Source: Owenia fusiformis
Lineage: Eukaryota > Annelida > Polychaeta > Sabellida > Oweniidae
Direction: 5' to 3'
NCBI GenBank assembly: GCA_903813345.2
Contig: CAIIXF020000001.1
Location: 36,365,366-36,425,365, forward strand
DNA: 60,000 bases
Position 1 is the first letter of the stretch, and each line of letters opens with the position of its first letter. The translations under genes were made by a program, and so were the position numbers. Positions 10,887 to 21,309 of the stretch are shown in pieces. The notes beneath the pieces were generated by a model. The model searched no databases. It saw only the letters and a program-made list of their open reading frames with translations, and was not told where the DNA came from.

Positions 10887-10934
10887 GGAGTGGGACCGGG
10901 ATGGATACAGGCTGTATGCATCCCGCCCCGCTCC
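10887..10934. repeat. GC-rich palindrome
   Basis: The sequence around GGGATGGATACAG / CTGTATGCATCCCG forms an imperfect hairpin of about 20 bp per arm. The GGATACAG core is shared with the palindromes at 9517 and 11061, suggesting one repeat family clustered around HINE copy 2. Confidence 0.45.
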
Positions 10935-11060
10935 TCATTGTTAGATCCCTAGATACAGTATATATTCCCGCTCATTATTTACCTGGAATACATAGGTACA
11001 AATTAGGATCAGGTGTCCTGTACATATGCCATATACATGTATTTGGGTTATTTAATGGAA

Positions 11061-11174
11061 GGTTTTGGATACAGGGTATACCCTGAGGGAACAACAATAT
11101 ATCTACCTGGGGAACCATAGGGACCGAAGGTACATATAATGTATTTCCTGATGGTTATATCCTTTATCTAAAAC
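11061..11174. repeat. Short palindromic repeat (GGATACAGGG type), diverged
   Basis: GGTTTTGGATACAGGGTATA is mirrored imperfectly by TATATCCTTTATCTAAAAC near 11155-11173. It is a relative of the repeat at 9517-9613. Confidence 0.45.
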
Positions 11175-12502
11175 TGAGCATTAAATAACTGATTTATCTG
11201 CATTTGTATCGCTCAGTGAACGAAAATGAGCTAAATCAAATTCCCGAGATTGCTGAGCGGGAGAAAGTATAAGATTAACAATTACATACTGTACGTATAT
11301 GAAAATATTACACTCTGAAAAAGTTCAGAACAAAAGTCACAATTATTTATTATTCTAATATGAACTAATATCTATATCTGCATGTATATGCAATAAATAT
11401 ATGACCCACAATAGTCATCATTATGTTATTCATAGTTTGACAATAAAGTAAAATTAGTATATATAAATAACAAAAAAACTATATTTTACTTGGCAGTGCT
11501 TGGAGCATCAACAGCATCTGTTTATTTTAAAGGCTCACCCCTCATTCCACCCATTTTTCCCTATACATTGCATAATAACTGTACATATTTTCCTACTTAC
11601 GGATAGGGTTATTAATATAATATGGAGCCTCTATCCATTCGGTTGAACTTCAAAGTTCTGTAATACCAGGTTTGTCTTTTTTCTTGAATTTATGCAACCC
11701 AAAGAGTGATTGTTTAGCCATGGGCTTTCAACAGTGAGGAAAATTTAGTATTAATGGAATTATTTCATTTAAGACAATCTTCCCATTTGTAGAACATAAT
11801 ATATTGGTGGACAAAATTTCCCATTTTTCCAAACACATATTGATTCATGCACAAGTCATTTATTCACCCATTGTTATCATAGGATTTGGTATATTATTAG
11901 CTTATATACAATGATTTATTATGCAACTACAGATTTAATTGCAGATTTTTTTAGCAGTACAATTAACTTAATGGAAACAAATTTTATGGCCGATGAAGTC
12001 TTTTTTATTACAATGGAAGTACAGCATTTAGTTAGCAAATCAGTACAATGCCTTTATAAATCACAACATTGATCACATTCAAGTTTTCTGCATGAAAATG
12101 CTGATTCTGTGTAGAATTCTGATCTGCTTTTATGCATAAATAAGTCTAATGTCAACTTTTTTATGAAACATGTATTGAAAATATAAATATAGAAATCTCA
12201 CAAAATACCCAAATATAAGTTTAAAAGCCAAAATTGTATTTGTTTATCTTTTAAGAAGTTCCCTACCATTACAGGTAAACAACAACAGATTTAGGATGAG
12301 TATTTATACATTCATGTTTTATTACTATTTTTCTCAGAAATAAGGTTGTTTTGCTGTTTGTTCTCAATATTATAGTGCACTAATATACTTTTATATACTC
12401 CAGCATTTTATCATTTACTATATATTATCATCTTGATTCACAAGGTTTCGATTGTTTCTACCTCAGGTCTCTAGACCCAGTGGAAAGCGACGATGATATA
12501 TT
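11175..12502. other. Stretch without recognisable gene
   Basis: This is AT-rich non-coding sequence. No exon with credible splice sites, no tandem repeat and no RNA gene were seen. Confidence 0.5.
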
Positions 12503-13613
12503 AGTAGCCCGGACAGAATTGTTCAATGGTCACTTTTTCTTTAATAACTTTTTTAATTTTCAGTGTTATCATAGTCTGATCACATATTTGAAAACTAGAG
12601 TAAAATTCTGACATACAAAAAAAATATTTAAGGAACATCTCTTAATCTTTTGATATTATAGGCGTTCATAGTATAAATGACGCAAATACATAATTCATCA
12701 TTTTGACCCATATTTGTTCAAAATGACGGCATATTTTGTGAATTTGAATGATCAGTTGAAAGTTAATATTTAAAGATTGTCATAGGACTATAGGGCCATG
12801 CTGCCACCGTTACAATCCTGATGTAATGTAGCAACTGACCATTCATCAAATATAAGAAGTCAACTCCCTCCAAGGGTATATGAAATCAACTCTATTGAAA
12901 TGTACGGGGCTGTGTTCAAGAGGATGTGAAAAAGTGGCTGCCCAATGTGCGGGCCGCGGGGTGTGATGAGAATAGGTCCTCAGTCTTTTCAAGAGCTCCA
13001 AACTGCAGCCATCTCAGAGGCCATTGAAAAGATGAGTAACAACCTCTTAACCCAAGGATGGGTTAAGAGGTGTGTGACTAGGAAAGACATTACAAACTGT
13101 TGCAGTATTACCCTATAGTGGCACAGGTTAAACGAACTTGGGTTGCTAATCCACTACGAGTAAAAATGGAATGGCCAAAAAACTTCCTGCGACTTTACCA
13201 ATGTACTGTACATACAATATACAAACCTTTTTAAGTACTGGTATACATACAAGCAAGTCAATTTAAAACAAAAGGTTATAAATGCAGTCATTACCTCATA
13301 CCAAAGCAGCAGTCTACATGATTTCGTAGGCCCATGATATTTCTTAAATATCAACTTTCAACTGAACATATAAACCACAAAACATGCCGCCATTTTTGAA
13401 CAAATATGAAGCAAAATGGTGAATTATGTATTTGCGTCACTCATACTATGAACGCCTATAACATCAATAAATTAAGAGAAATTCCTTAAATATTTGTTTT
13501 GTATGTCAGAATTTTACTCTAGTTTTAAATATATTATCAGATTTCGATAATACTGAAAATTAAAAAAGTTATTAAAGAAAAAGTGACCATTGAACAATTC
13601 TGTCCGGGCTACT
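12503..13613. mobile_element. 1.1-kb element with 270-bp terminal inverted repeats
   Basis: The left arm (12503-12775) begins AGTAGCCCGGACAGAATTGT, and the right arm (13343-13613) is its complement with scattered differences. ATATT flanks both ends (12498-12502, 13614-13618), a likely 5-bp target duplication. The 567-bp centre is richer in GC than the arms and holds a perfect hairpin: CCTCTTAACCCA at 13043-13054, a 4-base loop, then the complement to 13070. No transposase frame is visible. It is a non-autonomous DNA element, or a carrier of captured sequence. Confidence 0.75.
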
Positions 13614-15039
13614 ATATTATGAAGTGATAAATAGTGATATAGTGTAGATTAGTGATTAGTGGTACTATTATTACAAACATGTTCCATCCCATCGATCTAA
13701 ACATAAACATTAGTTTTATGATCCTAATTAACGAAATAGTCATGTTCTCATTTATTTCCCAGGTACTTCTGACTTTTAGTATGAATCAATTAACATATTT
13801 TTGCTGATCTACTTTTGTTGAAGCAAAAGTTATTTTAAAGTTATTTTCAGTCACATTGCATTTCATTCACTGCCTGCTTCAGTTTTTAGCTGATTCCTCT
13901 TTTGTACATAAATTATATGAAGCATCTTTTTATGTAGACAACTTGTTACATAAATCTGCTTCCTAAGAAAACATATCATATTGCAGTTTTTCAGAATATA
14001 GACTATAATCTAAAAACATGAGATAGGAATGTTTATGTAGTAATGTTTATCTATTTGCTTAATGTGCTTTGGATGTGGCACCTTTTCACTCTGGTTGCTA
14101 AAAATCTGGTATGATTTATTCTGAATCATCATAGCTTTATTATACTCTGACTATAAAAGAGGATTTTTCAGTTATGCTGCTGACATGGTCTTAAGAATCT
14201 TAAATGGACCTTGTTTTGCATTTTATGAACGTTTAAATATGAAATTCAGCTGTTTATGGCTATTGGCAGAAACTGCCTAGAATTTTCACTAAATAAACAA
14301 GAGTATACATATAGTATACCCAGATGAAAGAACTGTCTCTAGTTTTAAGAGTATAGAACAAGTTGAGGGTTTTGAAAGGGTAGGCTTATATTGACCTCAA
14401 TGTTGATGTTTCTGACCCATTACATCTTATTTATGTATCACCATATGGCAGCATTTGTAAATAGTTAAGTTACATATTGAGGAAACACTAATGATAACAT
14501 TAAGATAAAGTATAAATCAGAAAGTAATGTAATAAAGCCCTATGCCTGATTGGAAATAAGCACAGGACACAAGTGGCAACATTTGAATAACATGGATAAC
14601 CCATAAAACCTAGTAAAAGCAAAAGGAAACAAAATACATCGATCATCCAAAAAATGTTAAATTATTCCGTATAAAAATTGTCTGCTACTTTTGCTGCAAT
14701 TAAATCTTTTGGGGAGCATAATGATGTTGGCTTCAATATATAAAGATAAATCACAGAAAACAGACCTGAAAAAATCTTTTTCTGTTTTTATCTGAAAAAA
14801 TGTTGACCTTTTGGAGTTAAAGGGCTAATTCTGTAATTCTTATCAACACGAACCCAAGAATTTTTTATTGATAAATAAAACTTTCTTTTCTGCAATTTTC
14901 TTAATTAATGATATTTAACCTACACAATCAATAGACTAAGATAAACCTTATTTTCTGTAATTTTATCAAAGTTAGAAAAATTCATAGAGAAAGTGAATTA
15001 ATTAAACTTTCAAACAATGAAAATTGACGTAAATTCACA
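13614..15039. other. Stretch without recognisable gene
   Basis: This is AT-rich non-coding sequence. No supported exon or repeat was found. Confidence 0.5.
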
Positions 15040-15360
15040 AACCTATCCATCGAAAACGGAAACGGAAGTCAGCTACTTTCTAGGTAAGAACTGCGCGTCA
15101 TTAGCGAACTCGCTTTAGCGAATTTAAACGTGATAGAATGTTGAATTTCACGGTGAAATCGTACTTGTACTCAATAATGATTGATTGTTGGACATAAACA
15201 GACACTCTTCAAATACCCCGCAAAGGTAGGAGATCGTAAAATATGTAATTTCTGGAAATTCTGGTAATTCCGCGGGATTTTCATGAAAATCAGGGATTCT
15301 GCAAAAAATTGAAGTTTTGTCGATTTCCGTCCACGCCGCGGAATTACGGAATACTAGTAT
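15040..15360. promoter_or_regulatory. CpG-richer patch, possible promoter or 5' exon
   Basis: This 320-bp patch has many CG dinucleotides (gaactgcgcgtcattagcga, accccgcaaag, ccgcgggatt) in an otherwise CG-poor region. A donor-like CGCAAAG|GTAGGA occurs at about 15228. It lies about 10 kb upstream of the signal-peptide exon of the EGF/laminin-G gene, so it could be that gene's promoter and untranslated first exon. That link is inference only; an old GC-richer repeat is an alternative. Confidence 0.25.
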
Positions 15361-15530
15361 CTATGAACTTTTGAATTTAAAGATGTACAAGTAGTAAATT
15401 CAATTTAATTTATCATATGCTTTTTTCTAACAATTTTGGTTTACTTATGCCAAGGTCACATTTCAAAATGAGCCTTAACCCCTAAAGAATTTGATATTTG
15501 AGGTTCAAAAATATTTTGGGTCAAGAATAC

Positions 15531-15717
15531 AGTAAAACATGTATACATGTATGTGTAGTGAACACATATAGAGCCACAAAAAGTTCACAGGGCTGTAGGT
15601 AGGTGTTCACTACAGAGGGGGATATCATACAGGAGTCAATGTAAAATGTGTCTTGAAGTGGTGTTCACTAAACAGAGGTGTTTTCTAGAGAGAGGTGTTT
15701 ATTAAGACAGGTTTACT
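15531..15717. mobile_element. MITE with TA target duplication
   Basis: The left end AGTAAAACATGT (with the C at 15530) and the right end ACAGGTTTACTG are near-complements and are flanked by TA. The interior repeats 'gtgttcacta' words. It is of Tc1/mariner-MITE type, judged from its ends. Confidence 0.55.
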
Positions 15718-15719
15718 GT

Positions 15720-16725
15720 AATTTGGTCTATTATATTCACTTAAACTGAATGAACAGAAGGTGGGAGTATATTTCAAGATCTGTATCAAATTATGTAACA
15801 TTCTACTTATTATTGCAATGTTTAGACACATATCAAAGCAACTTGTCATGTAGAATTGATTGAACCGCAAGTTGATCTATCACCTTTCATCATAAATCTT
15901 AAAAGCTTTAGGGCAAAGTGTCCATATTACATTTGGAAAAATCACAATTTAACACCAAATTACTCGCTAATAATTCCTATGTTAGAGTGACCTAACACTT
16001 GCACCTTAGCTTCAGTATTAAGATTTTTAAGACAGTGAAATCTACATCTTCATCTATCTTAAGGTCCTTAATATTTGGACATCACACTAAGTTATACTGC
16101 AACTTCGAACTAATTTACCTGATTATTATATTAACTTGATTATGTTTTTGTTCCATAAATGTTGCTCTTTGTACTCTAGAAAACAGTAGTCAGAACGGTC
16201 GTCAGCTTAATCTGTAATAATTTGTTATAATGACACTGAACTTAACTATCTAAAAAAGTAATTTTTTAGTTTATTCTTAGGCCACACTGACCTTTTCATT
16301 AGCACTGAATTGCATATTACAAGGGAATTAATGTGGATCTCACAGCATTACTGATAATAAGGTTGAACGTGTTAAATGATGCATTGAAGCTTAGTTTATG
16401 GTGTTGCAACACCTATCAGAGTGATCATTTATCTGTTTAATTAACTTTGTCTCTTGTAATTTGTTGAAAATGTCATGATGGTATGGCTAGTCTTGCCTTA
16501 GTGCAAATCCCTGATTCCTTGTATGTCTTAATGATCAGAGTTTTTATGCTCTATTGGCATGTAAGAAGCATGATTTGAAAGTAAAAACACTCACATTATA
16601 AGGCCTGAGATACACAGTATATATCAACTGGTCATAGGAATTATCTTGATTATTTGAAACTTTAATAAAGTCACGGCCATTAATATTAAGATCATATTTG
16701 CTTTGCTTTCTACTTCATTGAATCA
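15720..16725. other. Stretch without recognisable gene
   Basis: This is AT-rich non-coding sequence up to the start of HINE copy 3. Nothing was recognised. Confidence 0.5.
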
Positions 16726-17111
16726 TTATCCCATCGAACGAAGTTCGGAGGGATATAGGGAACACCTCCATCCGGCCGTCTATATGTCCGTCCGTCCGGG
16801 CAATAACTCAAATACTGTTAGCCCGATTTTGTTCATATTTTATACACATATGGCATATGGGGTTGGAAGTTCTGCTGGAAAGCCGATTTTCAAAATGGGC
16901 GCTCGTTTCAAAATGGCGGCCATTTTAGTGCCGATTTTACAGTTATTTAGGTACAGTATATATGATTATTTACAAAGTAAATAGTTTTTAATAGCATAGC
17001 GACATCTTTATTATCTTACTATAACTGATTATTAGCGCATGCGTATGCTCATTCGATTTACACTTAGTCATAGTTGAGTAAAGCTTTTTGAAGTTTTTGA
17101 AGAACCGTATA

Positions 17112-18263
17112 ATGGATACTAATAGTGATATAGAAACGCAAGGAGCTAAGCCAAGGTGTTGCAGCACTTGTGGTAACACGGTCAGGGGACATAACGGACC
17201 GTATGGCCCGAAATGTACGAATTATCAGACAGAGGGAAACGCCCAGTCAAAAATTGAAACACCAGATTCGACTGACACGTCATCAGGGATCGTAAGTGAT
17301 AATCAACCATCAGCGTCTTGGATAACTAATGCAATAATGACAATGAATGACCAAATTTCGAACCTATCAATGGTAACATCAAATCTGAAAGAAGGTCAGG
17401 ATAACCTTCGTGAATTAATGGAAGGTATAATACAACAGCGTAACCTCCCTGACCCTAATATGGGGGTTGTTCCACCAGTACAAGTGGCCACAGCACAAAA
17501 TGCACCTCAACAATCCAACCCAACCCCTGATACAATTCCACCAGTGAACGATAATAGGGTTTCCTACGAAGGCTGTACAATGGGGGTGCCAGTTAAAGTT
17601 ACCAATAAAATAATTGCTGGTGAGTACGTGAATTTGGTGGATTTGCTCCCAACAAACCTATATCATCAATCAGTTGACAATCAATGGCAAAATGAACAAG
17701 TATTATGTTCGGATAACGGTCAACTCAAATTACAAAAGAAAAACAAACAAACACAAGTACAATCATTTTTATCATGGAATACAGCATGGAATGTCTATGA
17801 AATGATTATTATGGAGCACAACCCCAGCGCCTATTCTGATCTGAGAACATATAGAGCACACATTCAGGAATGCGACAAGAAATTCCAATGGTCAGCTGTA
17901 TCACAATATGACATCCGTTTTAGACTGAAATTAGGGGCCGCAAAATCATTTGCGTTTGGTAATTTGGATACATTCTTATATACCACTATATTAGACGCAT
18001 CTGCAGTCAAACATGTTGCCATTAAGTGTTACAGGTGTAAAGGAGATCATCAAGTGTCTAAATGTCCATTTCTCGAGACGAATAAGGTGGAGACGTCGGA
18101 GAAAAATGAGAAACCGAAAGGCACAGGAAATATTAGTGGAGAAATTTGTAACAAATTCCAAACTGGAGAATGTACCTTCGGAAATCGTTGTTTTAGAAAA
18201 CACGTCTGCAAAAATTGCAAAGTTGGCCTGTTGCCATACGCCAAATGTGATTGTTCAAAGTAA
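17112..18263 (+). CDS. DIRS-like ORF1 (Gag-like, zinc fingers)
   Basis: This 383-residue frame starts at the first ATG after in-frame codons (MDTNSDIETQ). The N-terminus has a C-C-x2-C...C cluster with RGHNGPYGPKC (residues about 15-35). A Gln/Pro/Asn-rich middle (about 100-160) is followed by a conserved-looking block (SFLSWNTAWNVYEMII, about 225-240). The C-terminus carries a zinc knuckle (CYRCKGDHQVSKC, about 306-318), then a CCCH finger (C-x7-C-x5-C-x3-H, about 347-365) and a Cys pair CKNC. This is the layout of Gag-type nucleic-acid-binding proteins of DIRS-like elements. It overlaps ORF2 in another frame by up to 251 bases. Confidence 0.8.
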   Translation: MDTNSDIETQGAKPRCCSTCGNTVRGHNGPYGPKCTNYQTEGNAQSKIETPDSTDTSSGIVSDNQPSASWITNAIMTMNDQISNLSMVTSNLKEGQDNLRELMEGIIQQRNLPDPNMGVVPPVQVATAQNAPQQSNPTPDTIPPVNDNRVSYEGCTMGVPVKVTNKIIAGEYVNLVDLLPTNLYHQSVDNQWQNEQVLCSDNGQLKLQKKNKQTQVQSFLSWNTAWNVYEMIIMEHNPSAYSDLRTYRAHIQECDKKFQWSAVSQYDIRFRLKLGAAKSFAFGNLDTFLYTTILDASAVKHVAIKCYRCKGDHQVSKCPFLETNKVETSEKNEKPKGTGNISGEICNKFQTGECTFGNRCFRKHVCKNCKVGLLPYAKCDCSK

Positions 18264-19878
18264 AACAGAGATAAGTCCCTATAATCCTTTGAATGTTGAA
18301 TATTTCGAAAATAAGTTGAAATTTCATCCTGATCGTGAATTTGTAAATAATATAATACAGGGTGGTACATTTGGAGTTAATCTTGGCTACACAGGACCTC
18401 GGGGTCCAAGAATTCATAAAAATTGGAAATCAACACAAACATATAGTGAAGCCGTGGAGGCTAATATACTCAATGATTTGAAAATAGGTCGTAAAGCAGG
18501 ACCGTTTATCACACAACCGTTCTCTAATTTTGTCGGCTCTCCGATGGGCGCATACGCTAAAAAGCGCTCGGTTCCTGTAAAGTACAGGATTATACATGAT
18601 TTGTCATGGCCGCCAGGTGGCGCTATAAACGATTTTATCTCAAAAGAAGATTATTCGTGCTCATATGTATCTGTTGACAACGCTATAACCCTAATTAAAG
18701 CCCATGGGCGTGGTAGTTTGATGAGTAAAATCGACCTAGCAGACGCTTTTAAACATATTCCAGTGAGACAAGCTGACTGGGAACTATTAGGTACGACATG
18801 GGAAATGATCGATATGGATAGCGGTGACACAGTAATGGTGTATATAGTAGATTTAGTTTTGCCGTTCGGTTCCAGAAGTTCACCTAGAATATTCTCAGAT
18901 TTCGCGGACGCTCTACAATATATTATGATAAACAATGGCGTTAGTTCGTGTATACATTACTTGGATGATTATTTTACGTGTGGACCCCCTGAATCTGATA
19001 TGTGCAATAACAATTTGAATATTATGTTAGAAACATGTGAAGATGCCGGTTTCACAGTTAACAAAAAGAAAACTATTTTACCAACATCGAAGTTAGAGTT
19101 TCTGGGAATCGAGATAGACTCGGAAGTTCTCGAGATGAGGATTACAAATAACAGATTGGTGGACATTTTAGATGAGCTTAAAGCGTGGCGATATCGTCAA
19201 AAAGCGTCGAAAAGAGATATCCTGTCTTTGATAGGAAAACTTAACTTTATATGTAGACTAGTGCGCAGTGGTAGAACGTTTCTACGAAGAATGATCGATT
19301 TATCTACTTCAGCGAAATACCTGCATCATAAAATTAAACTGAATAAATCGTTCAGATCTGATATTCAATGGTGGCTGTATTATCTCCCAAGATGGAATGG
19401 GATTTCCGTATTCTACGAAGATCAATGGACCACGAACACACAGTTAAAGCTATTCACAGACGCATCTGAAAAATCCTATGGAGCATATTTCCAAGGAGAT
19501 TGGCTTAAAGGATCGTTCGCCAAGGAAGATTCCCATCAAAATATCACATGGAAAGAACTTTACGCCATTGTTGTAGCAATAGCTACTTGGGGAAAACAGC
19601 TTTGCCAGAAAAGGATTATAATCAGATGTGATAACGAAGCCATAGTACATGTGGTAAACTCAGGAACAAGCAGAAATAAACACCTAATGTCACTAGTCAG
19701 AGCCTTATTCTTCTATTGTGCCTCAGTCCAATGCGAATGTAGATGCGTGCATATAGAGGGACAGAAGAATATATTAGCCGATGCGTTAAGTAGAGACCAA
19801 ATGGACAAGTTTTATAAGTTCGTGTCATCAAACGATACGAGGCAATGGGAACCAGTAAATATTAAAGTATTTTACTGA
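18013..19878 (+). CDS. DIRS-like reverse transcriptase-RNase H
   Basis: The open frame has 621 codons. The first 90 or so overlap ORF1 in another frame and look unlike a conserved domain, so true translation may start later or by frameshift. The RT has KYRIIHDLSWPPGG, SKIDLADAFKHIPV (catalytic Asp), LPFGSRSSPRIF and the active-site HYLDDYF (YLDD codons at 18958-18969). The thumb contains RDILSLIGKLNF and LRRMIDLS. RNase H follows, with LFTDAS, ITWKELYAI, IIRCDNEAIVHVVNSG and ILADALSR, giving the D-E-D-D residues. It stops 20 residues after the RNase H end, just where related elements continue into a recombinase domain or ORF. Confidence 0.85.
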   Translation: MLPLSVTGVKEIIKCLNVHFSRRIRWRRRRKMRNRKAQEILVEKFVTNSKLENVPSEIVVLENTSAKIAKLACCHTPNVIVQSKTEISPYNPLNVEYFENKLKFHPDREFVNNIIQGGTFGVNLGYTGPRGPRIHKNWKSTQTYSEAVEANILNDLKIGRKAGPFITQPFSNFVGSPMGAYAKKRSVPVKYRIIHDLSWPPGGAINDFISKEDYSCSYVSVDNAITLIKAHGRGSLMSKIDLADAFKHIPVRQADWELLGTTWEMIDMDSGDTVMVYIVDLVLPFGSRSSPRIFSDFADALQYIMINNGVSSCIHYLDDYFTCGPPESDMCNNNLNIMLETCEDAGFTVNKKKTILPTSKLEFLGIEIDSEVLEMRITNNRLVDILDELKAWRYRQKASKRDILSLIGKLNFICRLVRSGRTFLRRMIDLSTSAKYLHHKIKLNKSFRSDIQWWLYYLPRWNGISVFYEDQWTTNTQLKLFTDASEKSYGAYFQGDWLKGSFAKEDSHQNITWKELYAIVVAIATWGKQLCQKRIIIRCDNEAIVHVVNSGTSRNKHLMSLVRALFFYCASVQCECRCVHIEGQKNILADALSRDQMDKFYKFVSSNDTRQWEPVNIKVFY

Positions 19879-20532
19879 ATACAAATCATGATAACAAAAG
19901 CTATTACAGTTATTTAGGTACAGTATATAAAACTGTAATAGCAATGTGTTTTAAATGTAAAAAACTTATATAGGACATTAATAAAGCTAGTAAATATTAT
20001 AACATTTAAATATTTAAGAAACACATGTCAGCCATCTTGAAAAATGGGGGCTTTTAACGCTATTTTACAATTTTTGCTATAACTTGAAAAGTAGTGGAGC
20101 AATATTGTTCATATTTGATTGTGACTACATGTACTTATAAGCATGGCACACTTTTTTATGACACTTTGGCTAGAAGGTGGCCATTTTGAAAATGGTCGCC
20201 ATTTTACGTCCGTTATTTTACATTTTTTACTAAAACTCAAAAAGTAATACAGTGATTTTGTTCATATTTTTGATATGTGAATACTCATTAACTAAATAGT
20301 ACACTGTCTTATGATAATTTGGCTAGTGAGCGACCATTTTGAAAATGACCGCCATTTTTACTTGTGCTATTTTATGTTTTTTACTATAACTCAAAAAGAG
20401 ATAGAGCGATTTTGTTCATATTTGATATGTGAATATTCATAAGCATGGTACACTGTCTTATGATAATTTGGCAAGTGAGTAACCATTTTCAAAATGGCCG
20501 CTATTTTTTTCTTGTGTTATTTTACGTTTTTA

Positions 20533-21098
20533 TCGTACCTAACAAGAGGTACGATATTGTAGTCAGCTTGACGGGCGGCGGGCGGGCGGGCGGCGGGCGG
20601 GCGGCGTCTCACTTTTCAGCTTGTCTACAGGTTTCCAGCCAAACCATTTGAGGGATTCATCTGAAATTTTCAGGGATGTTTCTACATATTAACGTCAAGA
20701 ACTGATTAGCTTTTGGGCATTCTGGGTAATTTTAAGGTGGCCATTTTGGATTTTCTGTCCTAAAATCTTCACTTTCAAGACTTGTCTACAGGTTTTCAGC
20801 CAAACCATTTGAGGGATTCATCTGAAATTTTCAGGGATGTTTCTACATATCAACGTCAAGAACTGATTAGTTTTTGGGCATTCTGGGTAAATTCTAAGGT
20901 GGCCATTTTGGATTTTCCGTCCTAAAATCTTTACTTTCAAGACTTGTCTACAGGTTTCCAGCCAAACCGTTCAAATTTTTACATATGTTACACAGTGATA
21001 AGTTCTAGAGCTGATTAACTTTTCTGCGGCCATCTTGCTTTCTTGGTCAACAAGACCACAATGCTGTGTTTTAGGTACGATATTGTTCTGTGCCTTGT
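20533..21098. repeat. Nested insert with GGC/GGGC microsatellite and 160-bp tandem units
   Basis: This insert interrupts the core of HINE copy 3. It begins with a 9-bp hairpin (ATCGTACCT aacaag AGGTACGAT, 20532-20555), followed by a (GGC)(GGGC) microsatellite (about 20571-20606). Three tandem units of about 160 bp follow, each with 'tttccagccaaaccatttga' and 'aaggtggccattttgga'. The word GGTACGATATTGT appears at both ends. The open frame over the microsatellite (20445-20651) is not a gene. Confidence 0.55.
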
Positions 21099-21309
21099 TT
21101 ACTATAACACAAAAAAGCAATAGAGCGATTTTGTTCATATTTGATGTGTGAATACTCATAAGTATGGCACACTGTTTTCTGACACTTTGGCTAAAAGGTT
21201 GTCATTTTGAATTTTTGCTATAACTGAGACTGTAGCAGAAGGATTTTGTAAAAATGGCAGCCTAGCTGTTTGATGGGATTTGCTACGATTTGGCGTTGCT
21301 GTTGTCTAG

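Larger units (their letters stand above)
16937..19942 (+). mobile_element. DIRS-like retroelement without a visible tyrosine recombinase
   Basis: The element is bounded by a perfect 26-bp direct repeat (16937-16962 and 19904-19929, core ATTTAGGTACAGTATATA). The right copy sits in the loop of a 12-bp perfect inverted repeat, GCTATTACAGTT / AACTGTAATAGC (19900-19911, 19931-19942). Inside are two overlapping open frames, a Gag-like one and an RT-RNase H one whose sequence type is that of DIRS/PAT elements. Such elements normally also encode a tyrosine recombinase; none is visible between the RNase H stop (19878) and the host repeat. No LTRs, integrase or protease are present. Intact frames imply a young insertion. 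Confidence 0.7.
16726..21309. mobile_element. Helentron-associated element (HINE) copy 3, host of nested insertions
   Basis: The left end TTATCCCATCGAACGAAG (16726) and the right end TTTGATGGGAT...GTTGCTGTTGTCTAG (to 21309) match the other copies, although the 3' hairpin is decayed. The core units ('aaaatggcggccattttagtg' style) surround a DIRS-like retroelement (about 16937-19942) and a second insert (about 20533-21098). Its effective own length is about 1 kb. Confidence 0.6.

Noticed and set aside
20445-20651. 68-codon frame with Gly/Ala-rich segment
   Set aside because: It translates the GGC/GGGC microsatellite inside a nested repeat.
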